Assembly: GCF_028747805.1 (NCBI RefSeq)
Contig: NZ_CP114887.1
Coordinates: 1,481,501-1,545,500, forward strand
Length of the DNA stretch: 64,000 nucleotides
Direction of reading: 5' to 3'
Origin: Solibacillus daqui
Lineage (GTDB): Bacteria > Bacillota > Bacilli > Bacillales_A > Planococcaceae
The notes beneath the pieces are model-generated. The model was not told where the DNA came from. It saw only the letters and a program-made list of their open reading frames with translations, and searched no databases. Of this stretch, positions 35,622-44,414 are shown piece after piece (position 1 is the first letter of the stretch; every line of letters starts with the position of its first letter). Both the position numbers and the translations under genes were made by a program.

Positions 35622-36673
35622 TACTGAATGTTTTTCGCAACATCCGAAATTAACGTTAAGTACTCATCAATTGTGTACTTAATTGATAGTGGGTTGGGGT
35701 TACCAGCTGCTGCAAGTGGTGTGTTGTCTTCTACAATGACAACATTGCCTTTTTCGATTGCAGGAATTTTACCTAAAATCGGATCTGCTTGTAAAGCTTT
35801 TACGGTATTTTTATCACCATATGCGATAAAGATTTCAACATCCGCTAATGCATCTGCATGTTCAGCAGATAACTCGAGATAGAAACTTTCGTCAGTTGAT
35901 AATGCTTTTAAGCTTTCTGGATATTCCATACCTAAATCTGTTAAGAATTCACCACGTGGGTCACCAGGCGTGTAAATGTAGAATTTTGAAAGGTCTGTTA
36001 CATTGAACATACCGAATGCTGCTTTTTTGCCTTTAATAGCTGAATATTCATTGGCTTTGTCCGCGATTAATTTTTCAGTATCCGCGATTAATTGTTGACC
36101 TTCTTTTTCCATACCCATACCAGCAGAATTTAATGTTACTTGGTCACGCCATGAAGTTACCCATGGAGTTTCTTTGTAGGCGATTACTGGAGCGATTTGG
36201 CTTAGCGTGTCGTACTCTTCTTGTGTAATACCAGAGTAGGCTGCTAAAATCACATCTGGATTAGAATCAGCAATTGCTTCAAAGTCTAAGCCGTCTGTAT
36301 CTTGGTAGACGTTCGGGTTTTCTTCACCTAATTCTTTTAATGCATCAGCAGTCCATGGAAGCATACCGCTTTCATCTTGTACACCGTAGTTTGCTGCAGA
36401 GAATCCTACAGGAACAGTGCCTAAAGCTAAAGCGACGTCATGGTTTGCCCATGCGATAGTTGCAACGCGTTCTGGTTTTTCTTCGATAATTGTTTCACCA
36501 AAAGCATGTTGCACAGTAATTGGATATTGTTGATCAGATGATTCAGTTGATGCTGTATCACCATCTTTATTGTCTGTTGTTGTTTTTTTGTCAGATGAAT
36601 CTGAGCAAGCGGCTAAAACGATTGCCATGAAGCAAGCGAACAATAGCGTTAGTAATGATTTTTTGTTCTTCAT
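35621..36673 (-). CDS. Iron-siderophore-binding lipoprotein
   Basis: A 350-residue substrate-binding protein of class III (FecB/FhuD type). The lipoprotein signal ends in VLAAC with the lipid-modified Cys23, followed by a Ser/Asp/Thr-rich linker. The binding domain starts at ITVQHAFGETIIEEKPERVA, has DVILAAYSGIT (about 145) in lobe one, and the usual long backbone helix. It is anchored outside the membrane and delivers a ferric chelate; the chelate type cannot be read. First gene of the operon, behind a Fur box. Confidence 0.9.
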   Translation of the reverse strand: MKNKKSLLTLLFACFMAIVLAACSDSSDKKTTTDNKDGDTASTESSDQQYPITVQHAFGETIIEEKPERVATIAWANHDVALALGTVPVGFSAANYGVQDESGMLPWTADALKELGEENPNVYQDTDGLDFEAIADSNPDVILAAYSGITQEEYDTLSQIAPVIAYKETPWVTSWRDQVTLNSAGMGMEKEGQQLIADTEKLIADKANEYSAIKGKKAAFGMFNVTDLSKFYIYTPGDPRGEFLTDLGMEYPESLKALSTDESFYLELSAEHADALADVEIFIAYGDKNTVKALQADPILGKIPAIEKGNVVIVEDNTPLAAAGNPNPLSIKYTIDEYLTLISDVAKNIQ

Positions 36674-36705
36674 TATTATTATACCTCACATAACTTCTAT
36701 TTCGG

Positions 36706-36765
36706 TGATAAAGATTCTCAATACCATCGTGTTTCAAGTATTACTCCAAATTTTAATAATGTCAA
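36706..36765 (-). promoter_or_regulatory. Promoter and Fur box of the siderophore operon
   Basis: Read on the minus strand: TTGACA (36765-36760), 17 bases, AATACT (36742-36737). A Fur box TGATAAAGATTCTCA lies at 36706-36720 (14 of 15 positions of the 7-1-7 consensus, allowing any middle base, apart from one centre change), just past the transcription start. Repression by Fur-Fe is expected. Confidence 0.75.
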
Positions 36766-36804
36766 CAATAAATTATTGGGAATAGGGATAAAAAATACGT
36801 AATA

Positions 36805-36850
36805 TTGACAAGTTATTTAATAAACGTTATCTTAATGATAAAGATTATCA
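36805..36850 (+). promoter_or_regulatory. Promoter and Fur box of the flavoprotein gene
   Basis: TTGACA (36805-36810), 17 bases, TATCTT (36828-36833), followed at once by TGATAAAGATTATCA at 36836-36850, which is close to the ideal Fur box TGATAATnATTATCA. The box covers the transcription start. Iron should repress this promoter. Confidence 0.82.
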
Positions 36851-36923
36851 ATGTCATCTATTGGAGAAGTTATATTGATAAAGTGAACTTGAACAAAAAA
36901 TTGAATTAATTGGAGTGTTCAAT

Positions 36924-37952
36924 ATGGAAGTATTTGATGTAACAATTGTCGGCGGAGGTCCTGCTGGATTATATAGTGCGTTTTACAGTGGTATGCGCGA
37001 TTTGAAAACAAAAATTATCGAATTTCACCCGTATTTAGGGGGGAAAGTGAATATTTTCTTAGAAAAAATGCTATGGGATATTGGTGGACAACCACCTATT
37101 GTTGCAGAAAAATTTATTGGACAATTAATCGAGCAGGCTATGACTTTCGAACCTACTGTTTGCCTAAATACAAAAGTAGAGCATATCGAAAAACAAGATA
37201 ATGTTTTTGTCATTTCAACAAATAATGGGGAAAAGCATTATTCGAAAACGGTTATTATCGCAATTGGCGGTGGTATTTTCCAACCAATCAAGCTTGAAAT
37301 TGAAGGTGCGGAAAAGTATGAAATGACAAACTTACATTATACAATTAACGGAATTGAGCGCTTTGCTGGTAAGGATATCCTAATTTCAGGTGGTGGCAAC
37401 GCGGCGATAGACTGGGCAGTGGAGCTATTACCGATTGCGAAAAAGCTTACGGTTATTTATCGCAGCGACGAATTGAAAGCCCATGAAGCACAGGTGAAAA
37501 AACTAAAAGAGCATAACGTGGAAATTTTACTAAATACCGAAATTCAGTCGCTAATTTCAAATGATGAAAAAACAGCAATTGAGCATGTTGTCATTCGTGA
37601 AGGGGATGTAGAGAAATCGGTTACGGTGGATGATATTATTATTTGCCATGGCTATAACCGCGAAGTGTCACTCGATTTTGCACAAGGAATTTTACCGAAG
37701 CGTAATGACAATCAACTCTTTGAAAGCGAAGGACAATGTCAGACGACAACTCCAGGTATTTTTGCGGTAGGTGATATTGTTGCGTATTCGGACAAGGTGT
37801 ATTTGTTAGTTGGAACATTTAACGATGCGGTGCTAGCAGTGAATAGCGCGAAGAAATATTTAGAGCCAGATGCCAATAGCTATGCGATGGTGTCTTCGCA
37901 TAATGAGAAGTTTAGAGATCGTAATCAAAAAATTTTAGTAGATATGAAATAA
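36924..37952 (+). CDS. Ferredoxin/flavodoxin--NADP reductase, YcgT/YumC type
   Basis: A 342-residue thioredoxin-reductase-like flavoprotein. The FAD site is VTIVGGGPAGLYSAFYSGMR (residues 5-24), and the NADPH site is ILISGGGNAAIDWAVELLP (about 152-170). The second FAD motif is GIFAVGDIV (about 276). The CxxC redox pair of thioredoxin reductase is absent, as in the FNR type 2 family (B. subtilis YumC/YcgT). The ATG at 36924 has TTGGAG upstream. Fur control and divergence from a siderophore importer suggest it supplies electrons for release of iron from the chelate. Confidence 0.87.
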   Translation: MEVFDVTIVGGGPAGLYSAFYSGMRDLKTKIIEFHPYLGGKVNIFLEKMLWDIGGQPPIVAEKFIGQLIEQAMTFEPTVCLNTKVEHIEKQDNVFVISTNNGEKHYSKTVIIAIGGGIFQPIKLEIEGAEKYEMTNLHYTINGIERFAGKDILISGGGNAAIDWAVELLPIAKKLTVIYRSDELKAHEAQVKKLKEHNVEILLNTEIQSLISNDEKTAIEHVVIREGDVEKSVTVDDIIICHGYNREVSLDFAQGILPKRNDNQLFESEGQCQTTTPGIFAVGDIVAYSDKVYLLVGTFNDAVLAVNSAKKYLEPDANSYAMVSSHNEKFRDRNQKILVDMK

Positions 37953-37983
37953 CCATTAGGCTCAAAGCCGTGTGGGATAATGC

Positions 37984-38038
37984 AATACCTGTAGTGAGGA
38001 CACTTGAAAGAGAGTGTCCTCACTACAGGTATTTTTTA
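37984..38038. terminator. Terminator with a perfect 21-bp stem
   Basis: AATACCTGTAGTGAGGACAC and one more T pair perfectly with the complement at 38013-38033 over an eight-base loop, and five T follow. It ends the flavoprotein transcript; the stem is unusually long. Confidence 0.88.
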
Positions 38039-38167
38039 TGGTTTAGCGACGAATTTTTAACTATAAAAATAGTCGCGCATCCTAAATGGATACACGACGA
38101 TTCATCTTTTCAAACAGCAGTTAAAAATTGATAAGGGCATACAATTTATTCCGTTTCACGTGAAGTA

Positions 38168-38237
38168 TGCGCGCTTTTTGAGTTTTATGCTCGAATTTAA
38201 TGAGGATGTGCGCGCTTTTCAAAATATACGCTCGAAT
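38168..38237. repeat. Two direct copies of a 29-bp motif
   Basis: TGCGCGCTTTT...GCTCGAAT occurs at 38168-38196 and 38209-38237 (41-bp period; both ends conserved, the centre variable). It lies in a 340-base gene-free stretch between convergent genes. No frame or hairpin explains it. Confidence 0.6.
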
Positions 38238-38292
38238 CACCATTTATCCTTAAACGTAGTTCATCCCAAAACTATGGTGATGAACCTCCACA

Positions 38293-39090
38293 CTATTCTT
38301 CTATAATTGAAGTAATAATATAGCCGTTTTTGTTGTCACCTGAAACGTTGAAGTTGCTTGTATTCGGGATGTTTACAGTTGTCGAGTTCGTCGTATACTG
38401 TACGAAATACGTTGTGCCATTTACTTTTGTTGTATAGGATTGTTCCTTTTTTAAATAACTAATGTATTCTTCAAGCGCAAAATCCTTTTCCTGCAACGTC
38501 ACGCTATGCGGTAAGCCAACATAGCGAAAATGCCATGGCTCATAATTGATGTCGGTTACGTCGACTTTATGCTTCGGATAACGTAGAATAAAGCCGAATT
38601 TCGGGGCATTTTGTTCGAGCCATTTTCCTTCAGCGGTGTTTTCCATTTTCCCTGCAGTAGAGCCGATATCGAGTGAGAGCCCTGTCTGATGTTCACTGTA
38701 ACCCGAAGGTAGCGCATAGGCAGCACCATTTTCCTCGAATAATTGCTGCTGTAATATTCCGCTCCGATAGGCACTGTTAATAATAAAATAATGAATGTCA
38801 TCTTGCTGTGCGGCTTCGAAAAGCTGTTTTAACGGCTGCATGACCTGATTTTCAAGCAAAAAATTTGAATCGACAACAACATTTGCAGCGATGTCTGTCG
38901 GTATTTGAGCTAGGTTTATTGGGTCTTGCTGCAACTGGGTGTCTCGATTAACTAATACAAGATCGCCACTTGAAATCGCAAAGGATTCGAGTGGAATTGT
39001 TTGAGGTAAGTCAGGTGCTGCAACTTGCTCTTTTGTGAAAAATTGATAGCCAATAACGGCAATTATAATGGCGAATAATAGTTTTTTCAT
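38293..39090 (-). CDS. D-alanyl-D-alanine carboxypeptidase, VanY family
   Basis: A 265-residue M15B-type peptidase. An N-terminal hydrophobic segment (residues 3-16) anchors it outside the cell or is a signal peptide. The zinc-site motifs are SEHQTGLSLDIG (about 132-143) and YEPWHFRYVG (about 182-191), the histidines and aspartate of VanY/DacY-like enzymes. It trims the last D-Ala from peptidoglycan stem peptides. There is no van gene nearby, so a housekeeping wall role is likelier than glycopeptide resistance. The ribosome site AAAGGAGAG is strong. Confidence 0.9.
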   Translation of the reverse strand: MKKLLFAIIIAVIGYQFFTKEQVAAPDLPQTIPLESFAISSGDLVLVNRDTQLQQDPINLAQIPTDIAANVVVDSNFLLENQVMQPLKQLFEAAQQDDIHYFIINSAYRSGILQQQLFEENGAAYALPSGYSEHQTGLSLDIGSTAGKMENTAEGKWLEQNAPKFGFILRYPKHKVDVTDINYEPWHFRYVGLPHSVTLQEKDFALEEYISYLKKEQSYTTKVNGTTYFVQYTTNSTTVNIPNTSNFNVSGDNKNGYIITSIIEE

Positions 39091-39203
39091 ATTGATAACT
39101 CTCCTTTGATACTAGCATAAAGTACAAAACTTAATATTATGCGATGGAAATTCTTAAGAATTTATGAAGGTATACTAAAGGTTCATTTTGGTCCAAACTT
39201 AAC

Positions 39204-39357
39204 TGATTCATCCCCTACTTATATGTAGGGGATGAATCAAGCTAGGCCCCCGGCGGATGTCGCAAATTTTTTAGAGGGGTTTTAAAGAGGAATTCAGCCT
39301 AAAGACGTCACATCGTGTGACAACGGCTGACTGACCCACGTCCTGTGGCCCCGAATT
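39204..39357. repeat. Nested palindromic intergenic element
   Basis: A gene-free stretch (39091-39541) with three dyads: a perfect 15-bp stem TGATTCATCCCCTAC (39204-39239, loop TTATAT, no T run); CAGCC...GGCTG (39295-39329) enclosing GTCACA/TGTGAC (39307-39321); and CCAC/GTGG (39336-39348). GC content is above the surroundings. It looks like a degenerate repeat family member. No transposase is present. Confidence 0.55.
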
Positions 39358-39541
39358 TGAAAAAAATCTGGACTAAAGATAGCTTCGGCGTAATTGATTA
39401 AGTTGATACTCGCCTTGTCGTAAGCAATTTCGAATAAATGGCAATGGCAGTTGTACGCATCGAGAATGTTCTTTACTATAGATACAGTACGTGCGCTTAT
39501 GAAATAATGGTAAGCTACTAAATTGATATAGAGGTGAATGT

Positions 39542-41944
39542 ATGAATCAGATAATAATTGAAAACGCATACGAAGGAAATTTAAAAAACATTTCAGTAAC
39601 GATTCCACGTAATCAGCTCGTTTGTGTGACTGGTGTTTCAGGCTCGGGGAAATCGACATTGGTGCTGGACACATTATACCAAGAATGTCAGCGTCAATAT
39701 ATGGAGGCAATTGGCTATCAAGGCATTCAAAAGCCAGATGTTGAGGCGGTTCGCAACATTTCACCAGCTATTCAAATAAATCAGCATTTAACAAACAAAA
39801 ATCCGCGCTCAACAGTCGGTACGTTGACGAATATTTATACCGATTTGCGTATGGTGTACGAAAAAATTAGTGAGCGCCCATGTAGTGACTGTGGTAAGGT
39901 GTTCGCGCAGCATGAGGGGAAAGAGGCTACAGAAATCGCCCATGGAGAATATAAGACATTTGTGCAGTGCCCGCACTGTGATAGTAAGCAATTGAAGTTA
40001 ACACGCGCACATTTTTCTTACAATAAATCAGATGGCGCCTGTCCGACATGTTCAGGACTAGGTGTCGAAGTTGCAATTGATTGGGACAAGGTGCTTGATG
40101 AAACTAAGCCATTGGAAGACGGAGCTGTGCATTTTTTAGATAAAGGCTATCGTGATTATGTTATAAATATTTTAAAAAATGGATTTGCCTTTTATGGGTT
40201 AGCCGATGTGCAGAATGTTCCATTAAATCAATGGTCCGAGCAGCATCGTGCGCTCCTTATCAAAGGGGCAGAGGCAGCCAATATTGATGCAGAAAAGGGC
40301 GTGCCAAAAAATGTGACGAAAGGGCGATTTGAAGGGATAGAGCCGCTATTATGGCGTCGATTTGCCGATAAAAACGGTGATTCGGAGGTAGAGCAATATT
40401 TCAAAAAATCAACATGTAGTGCATGTGACGGAGAGCGATTGCGTGAAGAGAGTCGTCAAGCCATTGTTAATAATAAGCGTTTACCGGAGCTATCGAATTA
40501 TTCATTAGAACATTTAGCGGCCTGGATTGATGCACTAAATGCAAAGTTAACCGATAGCGAGCGTGCCTATGTTGGTCATTTTATTCTTGATATGACGACA
40601 AAATTAGCGCGCTTACTAAAGGTAGGTGTTGGCTATTTAACACTAGATCGTCAAACAATTACCTTATCAGGCGGGGAGCAGCAAAAAATTAAGCTGTCGG
40701 CGACGTTAGATTCAGAGTTAACAGGGGTTATTTATTTACTAGATGAGCCGACAAGTGGTCTGCATCCAAAAGATACGCTTGGAATGATTGACATTTTGAA
40801 AAGGATGCGTGATTTAGGCAATACGGTAATTGTCATTGAGCATGATACGGATGTTATGAAGGCGGCAGATGTCATTTTAGATATTGGCCCTGGCGCTGGC
40901 ATATTTGGTGGAGAGCTGATTGGACAAGGGACGTTAGCTCAACTATTGGATACAGAAACATCCGTTACAGGTAACTATTTGAAAAAGCCTGTCGAATTAA
41001 ATACAAAGCCGCGTCAAGCAAATGGTTATATTACGCTAGCAAAAGTATCGGAAAATAACTTGCAAAATGTAACGGTCCAGTTCCCAAAACAATGCTTTAC
41101 TACAGTAGTAGGGGCGTCGGGCTCGGGGAAATCTACGTTAATTTTTGATGTCCTTGCCAATGAAACATTTGATGATTTCGACCAAGTTATTACAGTACAA
41201 CAAGCATCGATTTCACGTATGCGACGCTCGAATATTGCAACCTATACAGATGCATTTACTGTGTTACGTAATTTGTACGCAAAGGAACCGTCAGCAAAGG
41301 AAAAGGGCTTCACGAACAAGCATTTTAGCTTTAATACAGCAGGTGGGCGCTGTGACCATTGTGAAGGGCTTGGTGTTGTGCCAAGTAATATGATGTTTTT
41401 CGATAATGTCGAGCTTGTGTGTCCAGTTTGTAATGGGAAGCGCTTTAAGGATGAGATTTTAGACGTTACGTTGCATGGCTATTCGATTTCAGAAATGCTT
41501 GATATGTCAATTACAGAGGCAGCAGAGGTTTTACAGGCTGATAAAAAGCTAACAAAGATTTTCTCACTGCTAATTGAAGTAGGACTTGGCTATATTACGT
41601 TGGGTCAATCATTGACGACCCTTTCAGGTGGGGAAGGTCAGCGCTTGAAGCTGGCAAAAGAGCTACTTAGTGTGAAAGGGCAACAAAATCTATTTTTAAT
41701 TGATGAGCCTTCAACAGGTTTACATCCGGTGGATATTGAAAACTTTATTATATTACTGAACAAAATGGTTGAGGAGGGGCATACCGTCATTGTTGTGGAG
41801 CATAACGAGCAAATCATTCGAGAGTCTGATTATCTAATTGAGCTTGGTCCAGAAGGTGGTGATAAGGGCGGTACAGTCATTGCGACAGGAACACCAGAGG
41901 AAATTAAAGGTAATAAGCAGTCCATCATGCGAGAATTTTTATAA
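39542..41944 (+). CDS. UvrA-like ABC protein (UvrA paralog)
   Basis: An 800-residue protein with two ABC ATPase modules of UvrA type. Module 1: Walker A GVSGSGKST (about 31-39), zinc-finger cysteines CSDCGKV, CPHC and CPTC, and signature LSGGEQQKI (about 375). Module 2: GASGSGKST (about 525), CDHC/CPVC and LSGGEGQRL (about 696). Housekeeping UvrA is about 950 residues; this one lacks part of the UvrB-binding/insertion region, as do UvrA2-type proteins linked to tolerance of DNA-intercalating drugs. GAGGTGAATGT precedes the ATG. Monocistronic, with a terminator behind. Confidence 0.87.
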   Translation: MNQIIIENAYEGNLKNISVTIPRNQLVCVTGVSGSGKSTLVLDTLYQECQRQYMEAIGYQGIQKPDVEAVRNISPAIQINQHLTNKNPRSTVGTLTNIYTDLRMVYEKISERPCSDCGKVFAQHEGKEATEIAHGEYKTFVQCPHCDSKQLKLTRAHFSYNKSDGACPTCSGLGVEVAIDWDKVLDETKPLEDGAVHFLDKGYRDYVINILKNGFAFYGLADVQNVPLNQWSEQHRALLIKGAEAANIDAEKGVPKNVTKGRFEGIEPLLWRRFADKNGDSEVEQYFKKSTCSACDGERLREESRQAIVNNKRLPELSNYSLEHLAAWIDALNAKLTDSERAYVGHFILDMTTKLARLLKVGVGYLTLDRQTITLSGGEQQKIKLSATLDSELTGVIYLLDEPTSGLHPKDTLGMIDILKRMRDLGNTVIVIEHDTDVMKAADVILDIGPGAGIFGGELIGQGTLAQLLDTETSVTGNYLKKPVELNTKPRQANGYITLAKVSENNLQNVTVQFPKQCFTTVVGASGSGKSTLIFDVLANETFDDFDQVITVQQASISRMRRSNIATYTDAFTVLRNLYAKEPSAKEKGFTNKHFSFNTAGGRCDHCEGLGVVPSNMMFFDNVELVCPVCNGKRFKDEILDVTLHGYSISEMLDMSITEAAEVLQADKKLTKIFSLLIEVGLGYITLGQSLTTLSGGEGQRLKLAKELLSVKGQQNLFLIDEPSTGLHPVDIENFIILLNKMVEEGHTVIVVEHNEQIIRESDYLIELGPEGGDKGGTVIATGTPEEIKGNKQSIMREFL

Positions 41945-41957
41945 TATTGGAGAATTG

Positions 41958-41999
41958 AAAAGGGGATGTCCCAGAAGTAATTCTGGAGCATCCCCTTTA
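41958..41999. terminator. Terminator after the UvrA-like gene
   Basis: AAAGGGGATG...CAGAA pairs with TTCTG...CATCCCCTTT around GTAA. It may serve both sides, since the next gene is convergent. Confidence 0.82.
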
Positions 42000-42046
42000 A
42001 GTAGTAACTTTTTGGGTGGAGTATTCGTATTGTTGACAGTAAATCG

Positions 42047-42694
42047 CTACTTTAACAAATTTCTGAATAATCCTTTTGACTGCTTTTCAGGTTGTTGTTC
42101 AACTGATGCTGTGATTTGATTCTGTGCGACGTTTAGTTTATTCAAAACATTCATAATGGCACTGTTTTGTTGTTCGACACGATCAAGCTGCCGTTGCTGG
42201 GCAGGATTTGGTTCGTTTGCCTGCTCTAAAATGTGCTGCATCATGGCACCAAGCTGTTGCTTTAACGTGTGGTTTTGGTCAATTAACAGCTCATTTTGCG
42301 TACGCTGTTCTTTAATTAATGTTAATAGCTGCATGTTTTGCTGTTCAATGCCATGAACATGGGTAGCGAGGAGCTGCATTGAATTTGATAGATCCTCAAA
42401 TTGTGAAACATGTGGTACTGCGGGAACAATAGTGTGCTGTAAATGTTCATCTGGTTTAAAGGATGGTTCAGTTACAATTTGTGCAGCTTCTTTTAACTTG
42501 TAGCCATGTTCTTTATTTAATGTTAAAAAGGCACGTAACATAACAAAATCCTCATCTGAAAATTGGCGATGCATCCGGCTATTGCGGCGAACCTCGTATC
42601 CATTTTCTTCTAAAATGGTCATGTAATGTTGTAGGGATGCTTTGCTAATTCCAAGTTGTTCAGCAATTGCACCCGTCGCATAAATAGCGGGCAT
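42047..42694 (-). CDS. MerR-like HTH protein with long coiled coil (DUF3967/RacA-like)
   Basis: About 215 residues. The N-terminal 60 residues form a MerR-type winged helix (YATGAIAEQLGISKASLQHY, then RRNSRMHRQFSDED). A long Gln-rich coiled coil follows (about 100-200: QNMQLLTLIKEQRTQNELLI). The C-terminal KGLFRNLLK could be a membrane-tethering amphipathic helix. This architecture is shared by RacA and DUF3967 proteins, which anchor or organise DNA; a local regulator is the alternative. The ATG at 42694 follows AAGGAG. Confidence 0.7.
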   Translation of the reverse strand: MPAIYATGAIAEQLGISKASLQHYMTILEENGYEVRRNSRMHRQFSDEDFVMLRAFLTLNKEHGYKLKEAAQIVTEPSFKPDEHLQHTIVPAVPHVSQFEDLSNSMQLLATHVHGIEQQNMQLLTLIKEQRTQNELLIDQNHTLKQQLGAMMQHILEQANEPNPAQQRQLDRVEQQNSAIMNVLNKLNVAQNQITASVEQQPEKQSKGLFRNLLK

Positions 42695-42992
42695 AGTAAA
42701 AACTCCTTGAATATCAAAAAAATATTGTATATCACTATGAATTATACGTCTAAAGTAGTGGTGATGTGAAGGGGTAGATATCGCAATTTCCATAAACATG
42801 CGAAGATTTATCATTTTTTAATCAATTATCCCGAAGTGTCATAGTTTAGATGTTTTTTGAGGTAGTTCACTTAATATCAAATGAACTACTATGTTAAAGG
42901 GAAATAAGGAATTTATGTTAAAATAAAGTAAAATTGTAATGGTGGTACGTGTTTCGATGTAGTGAAAGATTATTTAAGAGTAGGTGCTTACA

Positions 42993-43559
42993 ATGTTACT
43001 AAGTGATGGAAGATTTGATATTGTTTTAGAAACAGAAAGATTAGTAATAAGACCATTGAAAACGCAAGATTATAAAAATTGGCTTAATGAATTCGAAAAT
43101 CGTCAACCGTCTCAACACAGACACGATGAAGGAAAAGTTGATATGAGCGAATGTACGTTTGAATGGTTTGTTAAATTAGTTGATAATCATCAGGAATTAG
43201 CTTTGACAGATATTGCTCACGTTTTTGGCGTGTTCAAAAAAGAAGATGGTACACACTTAGGGATGGTGGATTTCTCAACTTTAGCTAGGGGTGACTTCCA
43301 ATGGGGAAGAATAGGCTACACAATTCATAATCAGTATTGGAGAAAAGGTTACGGCAAAGAAGCGGTAAAAGGAGCACTTAACATCGCTTTTGAGCATTTA
43401 GCATTCCACCGAATTGAAGCGCACATAAATTTAGATAACACAGCTTCTATGAATTTAGCTGAAAGTGTTGGAATGGGGTTAGAATGTGTTCGTAAAGGGT
43501 TTATATATGAAAATGAAGAGTGGACTGACCATTTAGTCTATTACATAAACTCCAAATAA
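42993..43559 (+). CDS. GNAT acetyltransferase, RimJ/RimL-like
   Basis: A 188-residue GNAT enzyme. It begins with the usual LVLETERLVIRPLK-type strand (ETERLVIRPLKTQDYKNW), has the acetyl-CoA loop YWRKGYGKEAVKGAL (about 121-135), and ends with RIEAHINLDNTASMNLAESV. RimJ/RimL-type enzymes acetylate protein N-termini or small amines; the target is unknown. The ATG follows GTAGGTG. A perfect eight-bp hairpin GTAGTTCA/TGAACTAC lies upstream at 42862-42889. Confidence 0.85.
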   Translation: MLLSDGRFDIVLETERLVIRPLKTQDYKNWLNEFENRQPSQHRHDEGKVDMSECTFEWFVKLVDNHQELALTDIAHVFGVFKKEDGTHLGMVDFSTLARGDFQWGRIGYTIHNQYWRKGYGKEAVKGALNIAFEHLAFHRIEAHINLDNTASMNLAESVGMGLECVRKGFIYENEEWTDHLVYYINSK

Positions 43560-43569
43560 AATTACTCAT

Positions 43570-43599
43570 TAAAACGCTCAGAAAAATATGAGCGTTTTA
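43570..43599. terminator. Terminator-like hairpin
   Basis: AAAACGCTCA pairs with TGAGCGTTTT around eight bases directly after the GNAT gene. The T tract is short. Confidence 0.7.
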
Positions 43600-43627
43600 C
43601 TACTATAAATAAAAAGGGGGCGATGAC

Positions 43628-44362
43628 ATGTTTTTGAAATCAGCCCGAATTAAAAAGGAACTCATACATGATTACCGTGAATACCCATTTTCCATTCCGT
43701 TTGTCCGACATTTAGATGAGCTTGATTTAGATGCGCCCATCACATTTTTTGTTGGTGAAAATGGTGCGGGTAAATCGACGTTACTCGAAGCGATTGCAGA
43801 TCAAATCGGCTTTAATCCTGCAGGGGGCAGCACGCAAAATTTTCAGGCGTTTGATGTACATAAATCTGACGCTGCACTTGGTGAATTCATTAAGCTAGCG
43901 TGGTGGCCGAAAGTGACAAATGGCTTTTTCTTACGCGCGGAAACGTTTTATCAGTTTGCCTCACATGTTGATGAGACTGATCGGAATGGCTACCGTTCAT
44001 ATGGTGGAAAATCGTTGCATCATCAGTCGCATGGTGAATCATTTTTTTCACTGTTTCAGCACCGCTTTAAAGCCAATGCGATTTACTTGCTTGACGAACC
44101 AGAGGCGGCACTTTCTCCGACGAGGCAGCTCGCATTTTTGACATTGTTACATGATTTATTAAAGGAAGGCAATGTGCAAATTATTATTGCAACTCATTCG
44201 CCGATTTTGCTCGGTTATCCAGGAGCTCGTATTTATCATTTTCATGAGAATGGTGTTGAGGAAATTGACTACGAACAAACGGAGCATTATCAGGTGACGT
44301 CTTACTTTTTACAGCACCGCGAAAAAATGCTTGCTGACTTATTCGAGGATGAAGAGGAATAA
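43628..44362 (+). CDS. AAA/ABC-type ATPase, small
   Basis: A 244-residue ATPase of the ABC/SMC-like AAA class. Walker A is FFVGENGAGKSTLLE (about 42-56), the signature-like SHGESFFSLF (about 136) stands before Walker B AIYLLDEPEAALSP (about 153), and the switch histidine is in IIIATHSP (about 184). There is no membrane domain or partner permease, so it is a soluble ATPase. The same fold is seen in many uncharacterised 'AAA family ATPase' genes and in some defence proteins; no effector gene is adjacent. The ATG follows AAAAGGGGG. An AIM24 gene is 52 bases downstream. Confidence 0.75.
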   Translation: MFLKSARIKKELIHDYREYPFSIPFVRHLDELDLDAPITFFVGENGAGKSTLLEAIADQIGFNPAGGSTQNFQAFDVHKSDAALGEFIKLAWWPKVTNGFFLRAETFYQFASHVDETDRNGYRSYGGKSLHHQSHGESFFSLFQHRFKANAIYLLDEPEAALSPTRQLAFLTLLHDLLKEGNVQIIIATHSPILLGYPGARIYHFHENGVEEIDYEQTEHYQVTSYFLQHREKMLADLFEDEEE

Positions 44363-44414
44363 ATGAATCTTCTAGAATGTTGAATCGTAGAGTATAAAAA
44401 GGGGTGTGGAAAGT

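Noticed and set aside
39294..39764. 156-codon minus-strand frame
   Set aside because: It overlaps the start of the UvrA-like gene and the palindromic element, and has no ribosome site or family features.
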